Shown: piece by piece, positions 1-7,045 of the stretch | How positions within the stretch are numbered: position 1 is the first letter of the stretch | How the letters are laid out: each line of letters begins with the position of its first letter | From: an uncultured Senegalimassilia sp. | GTDB lineage: Bacteria > Actinomycetota > Coriobacteriia > Coriobacteriales > Eggerthellaceae | Length of the DNA: 7,045 bases | Direction of reading: 5' to 3' | Assembly (NCBI GenBank): GCA_937925385.1 | Contig: CALEWN010000300.1 | Span: forward strand, 1 to 7,045 | Translations under genes and position numbers: made by a program | The notes under the pieces: model-generated | Told to the model about the DNA's origin: nothing | The model's database searches: none | Seen by the model: the letters and a program-made list of their open reading frames with translations, nothing else

Positions 1-582
1 GGCCAGCGCCTCCAGGTTCTCGCGCGCATACACCGCGCCCACCGGGTTGTTCGGCGAGTTGATGATGACGGCCGCGGTCTTCTCGTTGATGGCGGCGCCC
101 ATGGCCTCTACGTCAAGCTGGAAGCTGGGAACCTGCGTGGGGACCTCGACGATGGAGCAGCCCATGGTCTCGATCCACACCTTGTACTCGGCGAAGTACG
201 GGCTGGGGACGATGACCTCGTCGCCGGCGTTGGTGACGGCGCCCAGGCTGATGGCGATGGATGCGGCGGCGCCCACCGTCATATACACGCGACCCGCCTT
301 CGCAGGGATGCCGTAGCGGCGGGCGATGCTATCGGCGATGGTCTGACGGACGGCGGGGATGCCGGCAGCAGGCGAATACGCATGCAGCTCGACCGGCGGC
401 AGCTCCATGAGCTCCTCGATGGTGTCGGCCACCTTCTGCGGCGCAGGCACGCTGGGGTTGCCGATGGAGTAATCGAACACCTTGTCGTTGCCGATCTCGG
501 CCTTGCGCTTCAAACCATAGGCGAACAGCTCGCGGATCGCGGAGGGCTCGTTTCCCAGGTTGTACATTCTTTCGTCGATCAT
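1..582 (-). CDS. PLP-dependent aminotransferase, class I/II (C-terminal half outside window)
   Basis: The visible 194 codons are the N-terminal half of a fold-type I, pyridoxal-phosphate aminotransferase of the AspC/COG0436 type; such cytosolic enzymes move an amino group between an amino acid and a 2-oxo acid. Seen: an opening region with SIGNPSVPAP (residues 39-48), an aminotransferase-like TVGAAASIA phosphate-cup segment (102-110), SPYFAEY (127-133) whose Tyr129 is placed to stack on the cofactor, and INSPNNPVG (174-182), the family NPxNPxG motif whose Asn binds the PLP ring oxygen. The Schiff-base lysine lies beyond the left edge. The ATG at 580-582 is preceded by AAGGAG (587-592 on the minus strand), which fixes the start. 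The gene is transcribed away from the usp gene. Substrate cannot be told: aspartate, aromatic or histidinol-phosphate types are all possible, although the N-terminus looks more like generic AspC-like proteins than HisC. Confidence 0.9.
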   Translation of the reverse strand, partial: MIDERMYNLGNEPSAIRELFAYGLKRKAEIGNDKVFDYSIGNPSVPAPQKVADTIEELMELPPVELHAYSPAAGIPAVRQTIADSIARRYGIPAKAGRVYMTVGAAASIAISLGAVTNAGDEVIVPSPYFAEYKVWIETMGCSIVEVPTQVPSFQLDVEAMGAAINEKTAAVIINSPNNPVGAVYARENLEALA

Positions 583-602
583 AAGGTGCTCCTTGCATGC
601 CG

Positions 603-617
603 GTGCGTATAGCGCAC
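603..617 (-). promoter_or_regulatory. Inverted repeat GTGCG-N5-CGCAC upstream of aminotransferase
   Basis: Perfect 5-base arms flank a five-base AT-rich spacer, ending about 21 bases before the aminotransferase start. On the minus strand the repeat encloses TATACG, a weak -10-like hexamer, which would give a leader of under 20 bases. No matching -35 box is visible at 16-18 bases. It could be an operator over the core promoter, or chance in GC-rich DNA. Confidence 0.25.
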
Positions 618-911
618 GATGATAAGCTCGCCGTTCAGATTAGCACTTTCGCACCGCATTGCCGCCCGCACGGCGACCAACAAAGTTAGCCGGAGCATGA
701 AAACCGCATTTAAGGAAGCGCCGGCAAGGGCTGCCGGGGAAGCCGTGCGCAACCAGCCCAGCCAGCGCTCGCCGAGCATGCGGATCGGGCGCCCGTGCGC
801 CGCCGCCCGCCTGCACGCTCGACCATTCGCGTGCAGACCGCTTCCCCGCCGGGAAACCCTCGGGCAACACCTTGCGCCGAAAGCAAACCGTCACCGCCGG
901 CGGGCGCACAT

Positions 912-929
912 TGCGGTACAATAACCGCA
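912..929 (+). promoter_or_regulatory. Inverted repeat TGCGGT-ACAATA-ACCGCA with -10-like core, upstream of usp
   Basis: Perfect 6-base arms surround the six-base spacer ACAATA. Together the last base of the left arm and the spacer give TACAAT (917-922), five of six matches to the sigma-70 -10 box. A TTGACA-like box is absent at the expected distance (894-899 reads CCGCCG). If this is the usp promoter, transcription would begin near 929 and leave a leader of about 95 bases. A repressor or activator bound to the repeat would overlap the -10 region. This is a sequence observation only. Confidence 0.35.
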
Positions 930-1023
930 GAACACGGGCGCGTGATCTCGTGGCACACGCTCGAGCCGACCTGAAAACATCCGCGCAGGCGCCCAAGCGC
1001 CGCGCACAACGAAAGGGGTTATC

Positions 1024-1467
1024 ATGGCTTTCGGTTACAAGCGCATCTTCGCAGCACTCGACGGCGCATCCACTCAGCGAGCGGTCATGGAGCGCGCCAT
1101 CGCCCTGGCGGAGGAAGAGCATGCAGAGCTCACGTTCGGTCACGTCATCGATTCCGTGCCCTATGAGGCCTCGGGCGTCGACTTCGAGCTTCTGTGCAAC
1201 GAGGGCAAGATCCGCATCGAGACCGACCTTGCCGACCTGCTGGAGAAGGCCCGCAACAACGCCGACATCCCCTCCGTGCAGCTGATCGTCCGCGCCGGCC
1301 GCATCACCGACACGCTGCAGAAGCAGCTCATCGAGCCCACCGAGCCCGACCTGGTCATCTGCGGCGAGCGCGGCCTGAGCAACATCAAGTACGTGTTCGT
1401 GGGCAGTGTTTCCACGTACCTCATCCGCAACGTCCGCTGCGACGTGCTGGTGGTCAAGCAGGACTAA
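1024..1467 (+). CDS. Universal stress protein, UspA family, ATP-binding type
   Basis: This 147-residue protein is a single-domain universal stress protein, the usual length for the family. Such cytosolic proteins form dimers with an alpha/beta Rossmann-like fold and are associated with survival under starvation, hypoxia or other stress. Seen: the first strand KRIFAALDGAS (6-16) with Asp13 in the adenine-binding position, and the full ATP signature G-2x-G-9x-G-S as G114, G117, G127 and S128. The last strand DVLVVKQD (140-147) is a typical ending. The intact signature places it with the ATP-binding (MJ0577-like) branch, not the non-binding UspA branch. The ATG follows AAAGGGG (1012-1018) at a good distance. 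It appears monocistronic, divergent from the aminotransferase and closed by the hairpin at 1503-1531. Its physiological role and partners cannot be read from the sequence. Confidence 0.93.
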   Translation: MAFGYKRIFAALDGASTQRAVMERAIALAEEEHAELTFGHVIDSVPYEASGVDFELLCNEGKIRIETDLADLLEKARNNADIPSVQLIVRAGRITDTLQKQLIEPTEPDLVICGERGLSNIKYVFVGSVSTYLIRNVRCDVLVVKQD

Positions 1468-1502
1468 CCGCACGAAACGGCTGGCAAAACAAGCACGAAC
1501 GT

Positions 1503-1531
1503 AAAAGCGGGGGCCATCGGCCCCCGCTTTT
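1503..1531. terminator. Bidirectional intrinsic terminator between convergent usp and TSUP genes
   Basis: AAAAGCGGGGGCC (1503-1515) pairs perfectly with GGCCCCCGCTTTT (1519-1531) around a three-base ATC loop. The 9-base G/C stem is flanked by an A run on one side and a T run on the other, so it reads as an intrinsic terminator on both strands. It lies 36 bases after the usp stop and 18 bases after the stop of the opposing permease gene, so it can serve both transcripts. Confidence 0.92.
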
Positions 1532-1548
1532 CGTTTCGAGATACGAAG

Positions 1549-2265
1549 CTACGACGTAATCAGCAAAACGGTGCCAATGACCAGCAGCAACACGTACGTC
1601 AGCTTCAGGAAGCGCTCCTGGCTGATACGCTTGGCAAGCTTGCCGCCCACCACCGTGGCCAGCACGATGAGCGGGATGCAGCACAGCACCATGATCCACA
1701 CTTCGTGCGTGAAGTGCCCCTGGTACAGCTGCACGCCGGCGTACAGCAGGTTGAGGATGGACCATACCGCCGACAGCGTGGCGCGGAACTGCTCCTTGTC
1801 CGTGAGCTTCTGCACCGCGTAGATGACCAGCAGCGCGCCGCCCGAGACGAACATGCCCTGGATCAGGCCCGCCGCCGCCAGCACGCCCCACAGAGCCCAC
1901 TCGGGCAGGAACGACTGCTTGCGCTGCACGAGGTTCTTGATGCCCACAGCAAGGATGACCAAGCCGTATATCTTCAGCAACGCATGCAGCGGCACCACGG
2001 AGTCGAGCCAGGCGCCCAGCGCCACGAACGGCAGCATGACGCCCACGATCTTGCCGAGCTCGCGCCAATGGATGCTACGGAAGTTGAGCGCCGCCAGCAC
2101 CGTGCAGGCCAGAAAGCCCGTGGCGTTCAAGATGGAAACCGAGCTTTGCAGCCCCAACGTGAGCGTGCCCACCGGCATGCAGAAGATGTTGCCGGCGAAA
2201 CCGGTGATGGCCTGCACGGTGTAGCCGAACAGGAACACCGCCAGGAATATGACGTTCTTAACCAA
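1549..2265 (-). CDS. TauE/SafE (TSUP) family membrane transport protein
   Basis: The 238-residue product is a very hydrophobic inner-membrane protein of the TSUP (TauE/SafE, DUF81) family. Members are proposed to export or import sulfite, sulfonates, sulfoacetate or other small organic anions. About eight membrane segments are visible, roughly at 4-26, 40-60, 71-90, 98-115, 124-149, 163-181, 187-208 and 221-237. They form two similar halves, as the family does. The half-starts show the family glycine-rich patterns: QAITGFAGN (18-26), and GLIQGMFVSGGALL (133-146) in the second half. The start is a TTG (2263-2265) after GAGGG; an in-frame TAA at 2284-2286 rules out an extended form, and the first in-frame ATG (residue 30) would delete the first helix. 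It stands alone, convergent with usp and divergent from the pxp operon. Being next to that operon might hint at a shared substrate such as an organic acid, but nothing proves it. Confidence 0.88.
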   Translation of the reverse strand: MVKNVIFLAVFLFGYTVQAITGFAGNIFCMPVGTLTLGLQSSVSILNATGFLACTVLAALNFRSIHWRELGKIVGVMLPFVALGAWLDSVVPLHALLKIYGLVILAVGIKNLVQRKQSFLPEWALWGVLAAAGLIQGMFVSGGALLVIYAVQKLTDKEQFRATLSAVWSILNLLYAGVQLYQGHFTHEVWIMVLCCIPLIVLATVVGGKLAKRISQERFLKLTYVLLLVIGTVLLITS

Positions 2266-2597
2266 CAGAGACCCTCGCTCCCGTTATCTTGCAATCGGCG
2301 AGACGACGCCGCGGACGTTCCGATGCCTCACGCGCTTCGAAGCCGCGCGATCTGCGAAACGACGCCCGAGCGCTTCGTTGCCGCAGGCGCTCCAGCGTTG
2401 CAGGACCGACCTTCCCGCAAACCGGAATACCCACCCGCGCAGCCACGCCTTTTGCCGCGTTTCCGCGGCTCCATCGTTATCCATGAAATAGGTTGCAAGT
2501 ATATTACCAAAATGCCTTTTTGCGGCTAATTGCCTTAGCATGAGGGGGAACATCATCTACCATAGGCAGGTACGCAATCCGAAAGCATAGGGGAACA
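2266..2597. other. Divergent intergenic region between TSUP gene and pxp operon
   Basis: These 332 bases hold no credible protein gene. The half nearest the permease (2280-2460) is GC-rich and featureless to my eye. The half nearest the operon (about 2480-2570) is markedly richer in A and T, as expected of a promoter zone, and contains TTGCAAGTATATTACC-like sequence. On the minus strand it offers TATACT (2498-2503) as a possible -10 for the permease, but with no matching -35 and an unusually long leader of over 200 bases. A six-base direct repeat TGCCTT occurs at 2513-2518 and 2531-2536, spaced 18 bases, which could be a regulator site. Confidence 0.5.
2535..2563 (+). promoter_or_regulatory. 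Candidate sigma-70 promoter for the pxpBC-accBC operon
   Basis: TTAGCA (2535-2540) and TACCAT (2558-2563) each match four of six consensus bases and are separated by exactly 17 bases, the optimum. Transcription would start near 2570, leaving a leader of about 28 bases that contains the AGGGG ribosome site (2589-2593). It lies in the AT-rich part of the gap. The hexamers are individually weak, so a regulator or another promoter is possible. Confidence 0.4.
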
Positions 2598-3326
2598 GTG
2601 GCTGGATTCAATATCACCATCGCTGGCGACTCCGCTATCAACTTGGAGTTCGCCAAAACCATATCGCCGCAAACCAGCGGCATGATCCGCGTTGCCGCGC
2701 AAACGCTCACCGACGACCCCGTTCCCGGGATCACCGAGCTGGTGCCCACGTTCTGCTCGCTCATGGTCACCTACGACCCGTGCGTCATCGGCTACGACGA
2801 GCTGTGCCAGCGCGTGCAGGGCAAGCTGCGCAACCTGACCGCCGCCGAAGGGGGCGTGAAGCGCATCGTGGTCATCCCCGTCTGCTACGGCGGGGAATTC
2901 GGCCCCGACATGCCCACCGTGATGCGCCACGCCGGCATGTCCGAGCAGGAGGTCATCAGCCTGCACTGCGGGCACGACTACCTCATCGACATGCTGGGCT
3001 TCCTGCCCGGCTTCGCCTACCTGGGCGGCCTGGACCCGCGGCTGCACACGCCGCGCCTTTCCGTGCCCCGCACCGAGATCCCCGCGGGCAGCGTGGGCAT
3101 CGGCGGCGCGCAGACGGGCATCTACCCGCTGGCAAGCCCCGGAGGCTGGCAGATCATCGGCCGCAGCCCCGTGCGCCCGTACGACCCCGAGCGCGCCCAG
3201 CCTATCCTGTACCGCGCCGGCGAGTACCTTCGCTTCCAGCCCATCACGCAGAAGCAGTACGACGCCATCGAGGCGCAGATCGCCGCAGGCGGCTATGAGT
3301 GCGACGTTATCGTAGAGGAGGCCTAG
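2598..3326 (+). CDS. pxpB: 5-oxoprolinase subunit PxpB (KipI / AHS1 family)
   Basis: The 242-residue protein belongs to the KipI/AHS1 family. In bacteria PxpA, PxpB and PxpC together form an ATP-dependent 5-oxoprolinase that opens 5-oxoproline to glutamate. The same fold forms part of the carboxyltransferase domain of urea carboxylase. Seen: the N-terminal GDSAINLEF (10-18), VPTFCSLMVTYDP (49-61), the VIPVCYGGEFGPD stretch (92-104), then the diagnostic C-terminal block MLGFLPGFAYLGGLDPRL (132-149), VPRTEIPAGSVGIGGAQTGI (156-175) and ASPGGWQIIGRSP (179-191). Length is normal. Translation starts at a GTG (2598-2600) four bases after AGGGG; no nearer ATG fits the conserved N-terminus. The stop is one base before pxpC, so the two are almost certainly co-translated. 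Bacillus KipI also inhibits sporulation kinase KinA, but no such partner is seen here. Confidence 0.92.
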   Translation: MAGFNITIAGDSAINLEFAKTISPQTSGMIRVAAQTLTDDPVPGITELVPTFCSLMVTYDPCVIGYDELCQRVQGKLRNLTAAEGGVKRIVVIPVCYGGEFGPDMPTVMRHAGMSEQEVISLHCGHDYLIDMLGFLPGFAYLGGLDPRLHTPRLSVPRTEIPAGSVGIGGAQTGIYPLASPGGWQIIGRSPVRPYDPERAQPILYRAGEYLRFQPITQKQYDAIEAQIAAGGYECDVIVEEA

Positions 3327-3327
3327 C

Positions 3328-4461
3328 ATGGGAGTCACCGCCATCAAGCCCGGCATCCTGACCACCGTGCAGGACCGGGGCCGCACCGGCTATCTGGGCA
3401 GCGGCTTCAGCCCGTCGGGCGTCATGGACACCCGCGCGCTGCACACGGCGAACCTGCTGGTCGACAACGATCCCGACGCCCCCGTCCTGGAGTTCTGCCT
3501 GGCCGGGCCGACGCTTCGCTTCACCACCAGCACCTACGTCGCCATCACCGGCGGCGATTTCCGTCCCACGCTCGACGGCCGCCCCGCGCCCATGTACACC
3601 GCGCTGGCCGTGCACCGCGGCAGCGTGCTGGCCTTCGGCGCCCCGAAAACGGGCATGTACGGCTACCTGGCCATCGCGGGCGGATCGATCAACGCGCCCG
3701 AGGTCATGGGCAGCCGCTCGACCAACCTGAAGTGCGGCATCGGCGGATGGAAGGGCCGTGCGCTCATCACCGGCGACTACCTGCCGTTCTGCACGCGCAA
3801 CATCGACTTCATCCCCAACCTGGGCTCGCACACCGTCGACCGCGACGACGCGTTCTACGGCTTCGACGACCCCGAGATCACGCTGCGCGTGGTGCCCGGC
3901 CCGCAGGAGGACATGTTCACGCAAGACGGCGTTGACACCTTCTACGGCCAACCCTACACCACCACCAGCCGCTGCGACCGCATGGGATTCCGCCTGGACG
4001 GCCCGGAGATCGAGACGGTGAACGGCAGCGACATCATCTCGGACGGCATCGCGCTGGGCGCCGTGCAGATCCCCGCCGACGGCCGCCCCATCATCATGCT
4101 CTCCGACCGCCAGACCACCGGCGGCTACGCCAAGATCGGCACCGTCTGCAGCGTCGACCTGCCAAAGCTGGTGCAGTGCACGCCGGGCCGCGTCATCCGC
4201 TTCGCCCCCGTCACCATCCAGCAGGCGCAGGACCTGTACCGCCAGGAGGCGCGCCGCATGGATGCGCTTGCCAAGATGGTCAAGCGCCCCTGCTACGGCG
4301 GCATCTCGCCGCGAAGGACGGCGCGAAGGCTCACGCCCATCCTGGAAGCACAGGCCCGCGCGCACGCGTCCGGCAGCCAGAAGCTGTGGATCGAACTGAG
4401 CAAAACCGAGCAACAACGCTTGCAGCCCGCAGAGCAGCCCGCAAGCGAGTCGAACCGATAG
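3328..4461 (+). CDS. pxpC: 5-oxoprolinase subunit PxpC (KipA / AHS2, biotin-dependent carboxyltransferase family)
   Basis: The 377-residue protein is the KipA/AHS2 partner of PxpB, and the two usually form one complex. Family landmarks appear in order: TTVQDRGRTGYLG (12-24), SGVMDTRALHTANLLVDN (30-47), EFCLAGPTLRF (55-65), YGYLAIAGG (111-119), MGSRSTNL (127-134), RVVPGPQEDMF (187-197), RMGFRLDGPE (218-227), then GAVQIPADGRPIIMLSDRQT (244-263) followed by TGGYAKIGTV (264-273). Recognisable family sequence ends near residue 312. The remaining 65 residues form a basic then Gln/Ala-rich tail that is longer than usual for this family. Ribosome site GAGGAGG (3315-3321) sits inside the end of pxpB, six bases before the ATG. 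The family is often named biotin-dependent carboxyltransferase because of its homology to urea carboxylase, which is notable because accB and accC follow directly. Confidence 0.92.
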   Translation: MGVTAIKPGILTTVQDRGRTGYLGSGFSPSGVMDTRALHTANLLVDNDPDAPVLEFCLAGPTLRFTTSTYVAITGGDFRPTLDGRPAPMYTALAVHRGSVLAFGAPKTGMYGYLAIAGGSINAPEVMGSRSTNLKCGIGGWKGRALITGDYLPFCTRNIDFIPNLGSHTVDRDDAFYGFDDPEITLRVVPGPQEDMFTQDGVDTFYGQPYTTTSRCDRMGFRLDGPEIETVNGSDIISDGIALGAVQIPADGRPIIMLSDRQTTGGYAKIGTVCSVDLPKLVQCTPGRVIRFAPVTIQQAQDLYRQEARRMDALAKMVKRPCYGGISPRRTARRLTPILEAQARAHASGSQKLWIELSKTEQQRLQPAEQPASESNR

Positions 4462-4470
4462 GAGCACCCC

Positions 4471-5001
4471 ATGACCACGAACGAAACCAACGGCACCGCC
4501 GACGCCATGAAGCAGCGCCGCGAGAACATCCTCGACCTCCTCAGCATCATGGACGAGGGCGATCTGACGGCCCTGCGCTTCAAGGACGGCCAGGTGGAGA
4601 TCGAGCTCGAGCGCAAGCCCGCCGCCGGCGCGCTGTCCTCCTCCGCCCTGCCCCTTATGGCCGAACGCGTCGGCCAGCTGCTCAACGCCCGCGAGGACGC
4701 CAGCGGCGTGGTGGCCGGCGCCGCAAGCGCGCCCGTTGCCGGCGACGATGATGCCAGCGTGGTCCGCAGCCCCATGGTGGGCACGTTCTACGCCGGCCCC
4801 AGCCCCGACGAGGACCCGTTCGTGAAGGTGGGCCAGGAGGTGCTGACCGGCCAGACGCTGGCCATCGTGGAGGCCATGAAGATGATGAACGAGATCACGG
4901 CCCCCGCGCCGGGCATCATCACCGAGGTGCTGGCAGCCAACGGCACGCAGGTCGAGTACGACCAGCCGCTGTTCCGCATCTCCACCAGCGCGAACGCGTA
5001 A
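4471..5001 (+). CDS. accB: Biotin carboxyl carrier protein (AccB-type)
   Basis: The 176-residue protein carries biotin between a biotin carboxylase and a carboxyltransferase. Domains seen: an N-terminal helical region with KQRRENILDLLSIMDEGDL (14-32) and LRFKDGQVEIELE (35-47), as in AccB N-termini; an Ala/Ser/Val-rich linker (about 50-97); and the C-terminal biotinyl domain from about residue 98. The domain holds the AccB-type thumb MVGTFYAGPSPDEDPFVKVG (102-121) and the EAMKM signature (134-138), where Lys137 is the expected biotinylation site for BirA. The thumb argues for a true AccB over a generic biotinyl domain. The ATG lies nine bases after the pxpC stop, and the AGGAG site overlaps that stop, so translation is probably coupled. 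Although named after acetyl-CoA carboxylase, its position suggests it may serve the PxpB/PxpC pair. Confidence 0.95.
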   Translation: MTTNETNGTADAMKQRRENILDLLSIMDEGDLTALRFKDGQVEIELERKPAAGALSSSALPLMAERVGQLLNAREDASGVVAGAASAPVAGDDDASVVRSPMVGTFYAGPSPDEDPFVKVGQEVLTGQTLAIVEAMKMMNEITAPAPGIITEVLAANGTQVEYDQPLFRISTSANA

Positions 5002-5016
5002 GGGCAGGCGAGCCCC

Positions 5017-6372
<1,356 letters not shown>

Positions 6373-6393
6373 GGATCAACGAAAGGAAGCGTT

Positions 6394-7045
6394 ATGGGAA
6401 TCGAAATGCCGGTACCTGCAAAGCCCGAAGGCGTCGATGCCGAGGTGTGGGAGCAGATGCTCCATGCCACGCCCGCCGAGGCGCGCCATCTGATCCGCGA
6501 AGGCAAGTTCGCCGCCCCCACGAGCGGCCTGTGCCCGGGTTACGCGCAGGCGAACCTGATCATCCTGCCGCGCGAGCAGGCCTATGATTTCCTGCTGTTC
6601 GCGCAGCGCAACCCCAAGCCCTGCCCCATCCTGGAAGTCACCGAAGTGGGCGAGCGCATGACGCACATCTGCGCGAAGGACTGCGACGTGGCCACCGACT
6701 TCCCCGGATACCGCATCTACAAGGACGGCGTCATGGTGGACGAGGTCGAGGACGTGGTGGACTACTGGCGCGATGACCTGGTGGCGTTCATCATCGGCTG
6801 CTCGTTCAGCTTCGAGAGCGAGCTGATTGAGGCGGGCATCGAGATGCGCCACAACACGCAGGGCCGCAACGTGTCCATGTACCTTACCAACCTGGCGTGC
6901 GAGCCGGCCGGCTCCATGAGCGGCAACACAGTGGTCAGCATGCGCCCCATCCCCTATAACCAGGTGGTGAAGGCGGTGCAGATCTCCGGCGCCATCCCGA
7001 AGGTGCACGGCGCGCCCGTGCATATCGGCGACCCCTCCATCATCG
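6394..7045 (+). CDS. DUF1445 / YcsI family protein, D-glutamate cyclase-like (3' end outside window)
   Basis: The first 217 residues are visible; relatives are about 260-270 long, so some 50 residues are missing at the right edge. Family marks: a start like PAEARHLIREGKFAAPTSGL (27-46), then PGYAQANLIILP (48-59), RNPKPCPILEVTEVG (72-86), the TDFPGYRIYKDG block (101-112), LVAFIIGCSFSFE (129-141), NTVVSMRPIP (178-187) and KVHGAPVHIGDPSII (203-217). The mammalian member (DGLUCY) interconverts D-glutamate and 5-oxo-D-proline; bacterial proteins are usually called putative hydro-lyase or YcsI. In Bacillus, ycsI lies with kipI and kipA. The ATG follows AAAGGAAG (6382-6389), 21 bases after the accC stop, with no terminator between, so it is most likely in the same operon. 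Its presence ties the operon to 5-oxoproline/glutamate chemistry. Actual activity of this protein is inference. Confidence 0.88.
   Translation, partial: MGIEMPVPAKPEGVDAEVWEQMLHATPAEARHLIREGKFAAPTSGLCPGYAQANLIILPREQAYDFLLFAQRNPKPCPILEVTEVGERMTHICAKDCDVATDFPGYRIYKDGVMVDEVEDVVDYWRDDLVAFIIGCSFSFESELIEAGIEMRHNTQGRNVSMYLTNLACEPAGSMSGNTVVSMRPIPYNQVVKAVQISGAIPKVHGAPVHIGDPSII

Larger units (their letters stand above)
583..1023. other. Divergent intergenic region between aminotransferase and usp
   Basis: This 441-base stretch separates two divergent genes. No convincing protein gene is present: the open frames here are rich in Arg, Ala and Pro, lack a good ribosome site and resemble no family I know. 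It holds two short inverted repeats (listed separately), a 10-base palindrome CGGGCGCCCG (786-795), a TTCCC/GGGAA pair (842-855) and a direct repeat ACCGCATT (653-660 and 703-710). I see no tRNA, riboswitch or terminator. It must contain promoters for both flanking genes, but neither shows a clear -35/-10 pair. Confidence 0.6.

Noticed and set aside
619..924. A possible 101-codon small gene in the aminotransferase-usp gap
   Set aside because: It lacks a credible ribosome site, is dominated by Arg/Ala/Pro/His, and its end overlaps the inverted repeat near the likely usp promoter.
640..1473. A 277-codon minus-strand open frame covering usp and its upstream region
   Set aside because: It is antisense to the well-supported usp gene, has no family resemblance and its composition is that of a shadow frame.
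1705..2529. A 274-codon plus-strand open frame opposite the TSUP gene
   Set aside because: It is antisense to a clear membrane protein and rich in Gln/Arg/His, as expected of the reverse strand of a hydrophobic gene.
2598..4461. Calling pxpB/pxpC the sporulation-kinase regulators KipI/KipA
   Set aside because: The kinase-inhibitor role is known from Bacillus, and nothing here (no KinA, no kipR, no sporulation genes) supports it. The metabolic neighbours favour the enzyme role.

Overview
The window is chromosomal, GC-rich bacterial DNA with G or C at most third codon positions. It holds seven protein genes (two cut by the window edges), three intergenic stretches and no sign of mobile DNA, CRISPR or RNA genes. 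Gene style and content suggest a high-GC anaerobe or gut-type bacterium, possibly an actinobacterium of the Coriobacteriia/Eggerthellaceae kind. That placement is an inference from general familiarity and is not proven by any marker here.

Layout. Positions 1-582 (minus) hold the N-terminal half of a class I/II PLP-dependent aminotransferase. A 441-base divergent intergenic region follows, with two small inverted repeats. Then comes a universal stress protein with a complete ATP-binding signature (1024-1467, plus). A perfect bidirectional hairpin terminator (1503-1531) separates it from a convergent TauE/SafE (TSUP) family membrane permease (1549-2265, minus, TTG start). A second divergent intergenic region (2266-2597) carries a candidate promoter for the main operon.

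The main operon (2598 to beyond 7045, plus) is tightly packed: pxpB (kipI-like), pxpC (kipA-like), accB (biotin carboxyl carrier), accC (biotin carboxylase) and a DUF1445/YcsI-family gene that runs off the right edge. PxpB and PxpC are annotated as subunits of prokaryotic 5-oxoprolinase. They are also homologous to the carboxyltransferase half of urea carboxylase. Next to a biotin carboxylase and a biotin carrier, with no accA/accD in view, the set contains every functional part of a split biotin-dependent carboxylase. The DUF1445 family includes mammalian D-glutamate cyclase, which makes 5-oxo-D-proline, so the operon points towards 5-oxoproline (pyroglutamate) or a related small amide/lactam as substrate. 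The whole operon as a biotin-dependent 5-oxoproline-processing or novel carboxylase system is the most interesting hypothesis in the window. The pxpA subunit of 5-oxoprolinase is not in the window and may lie further downstream.
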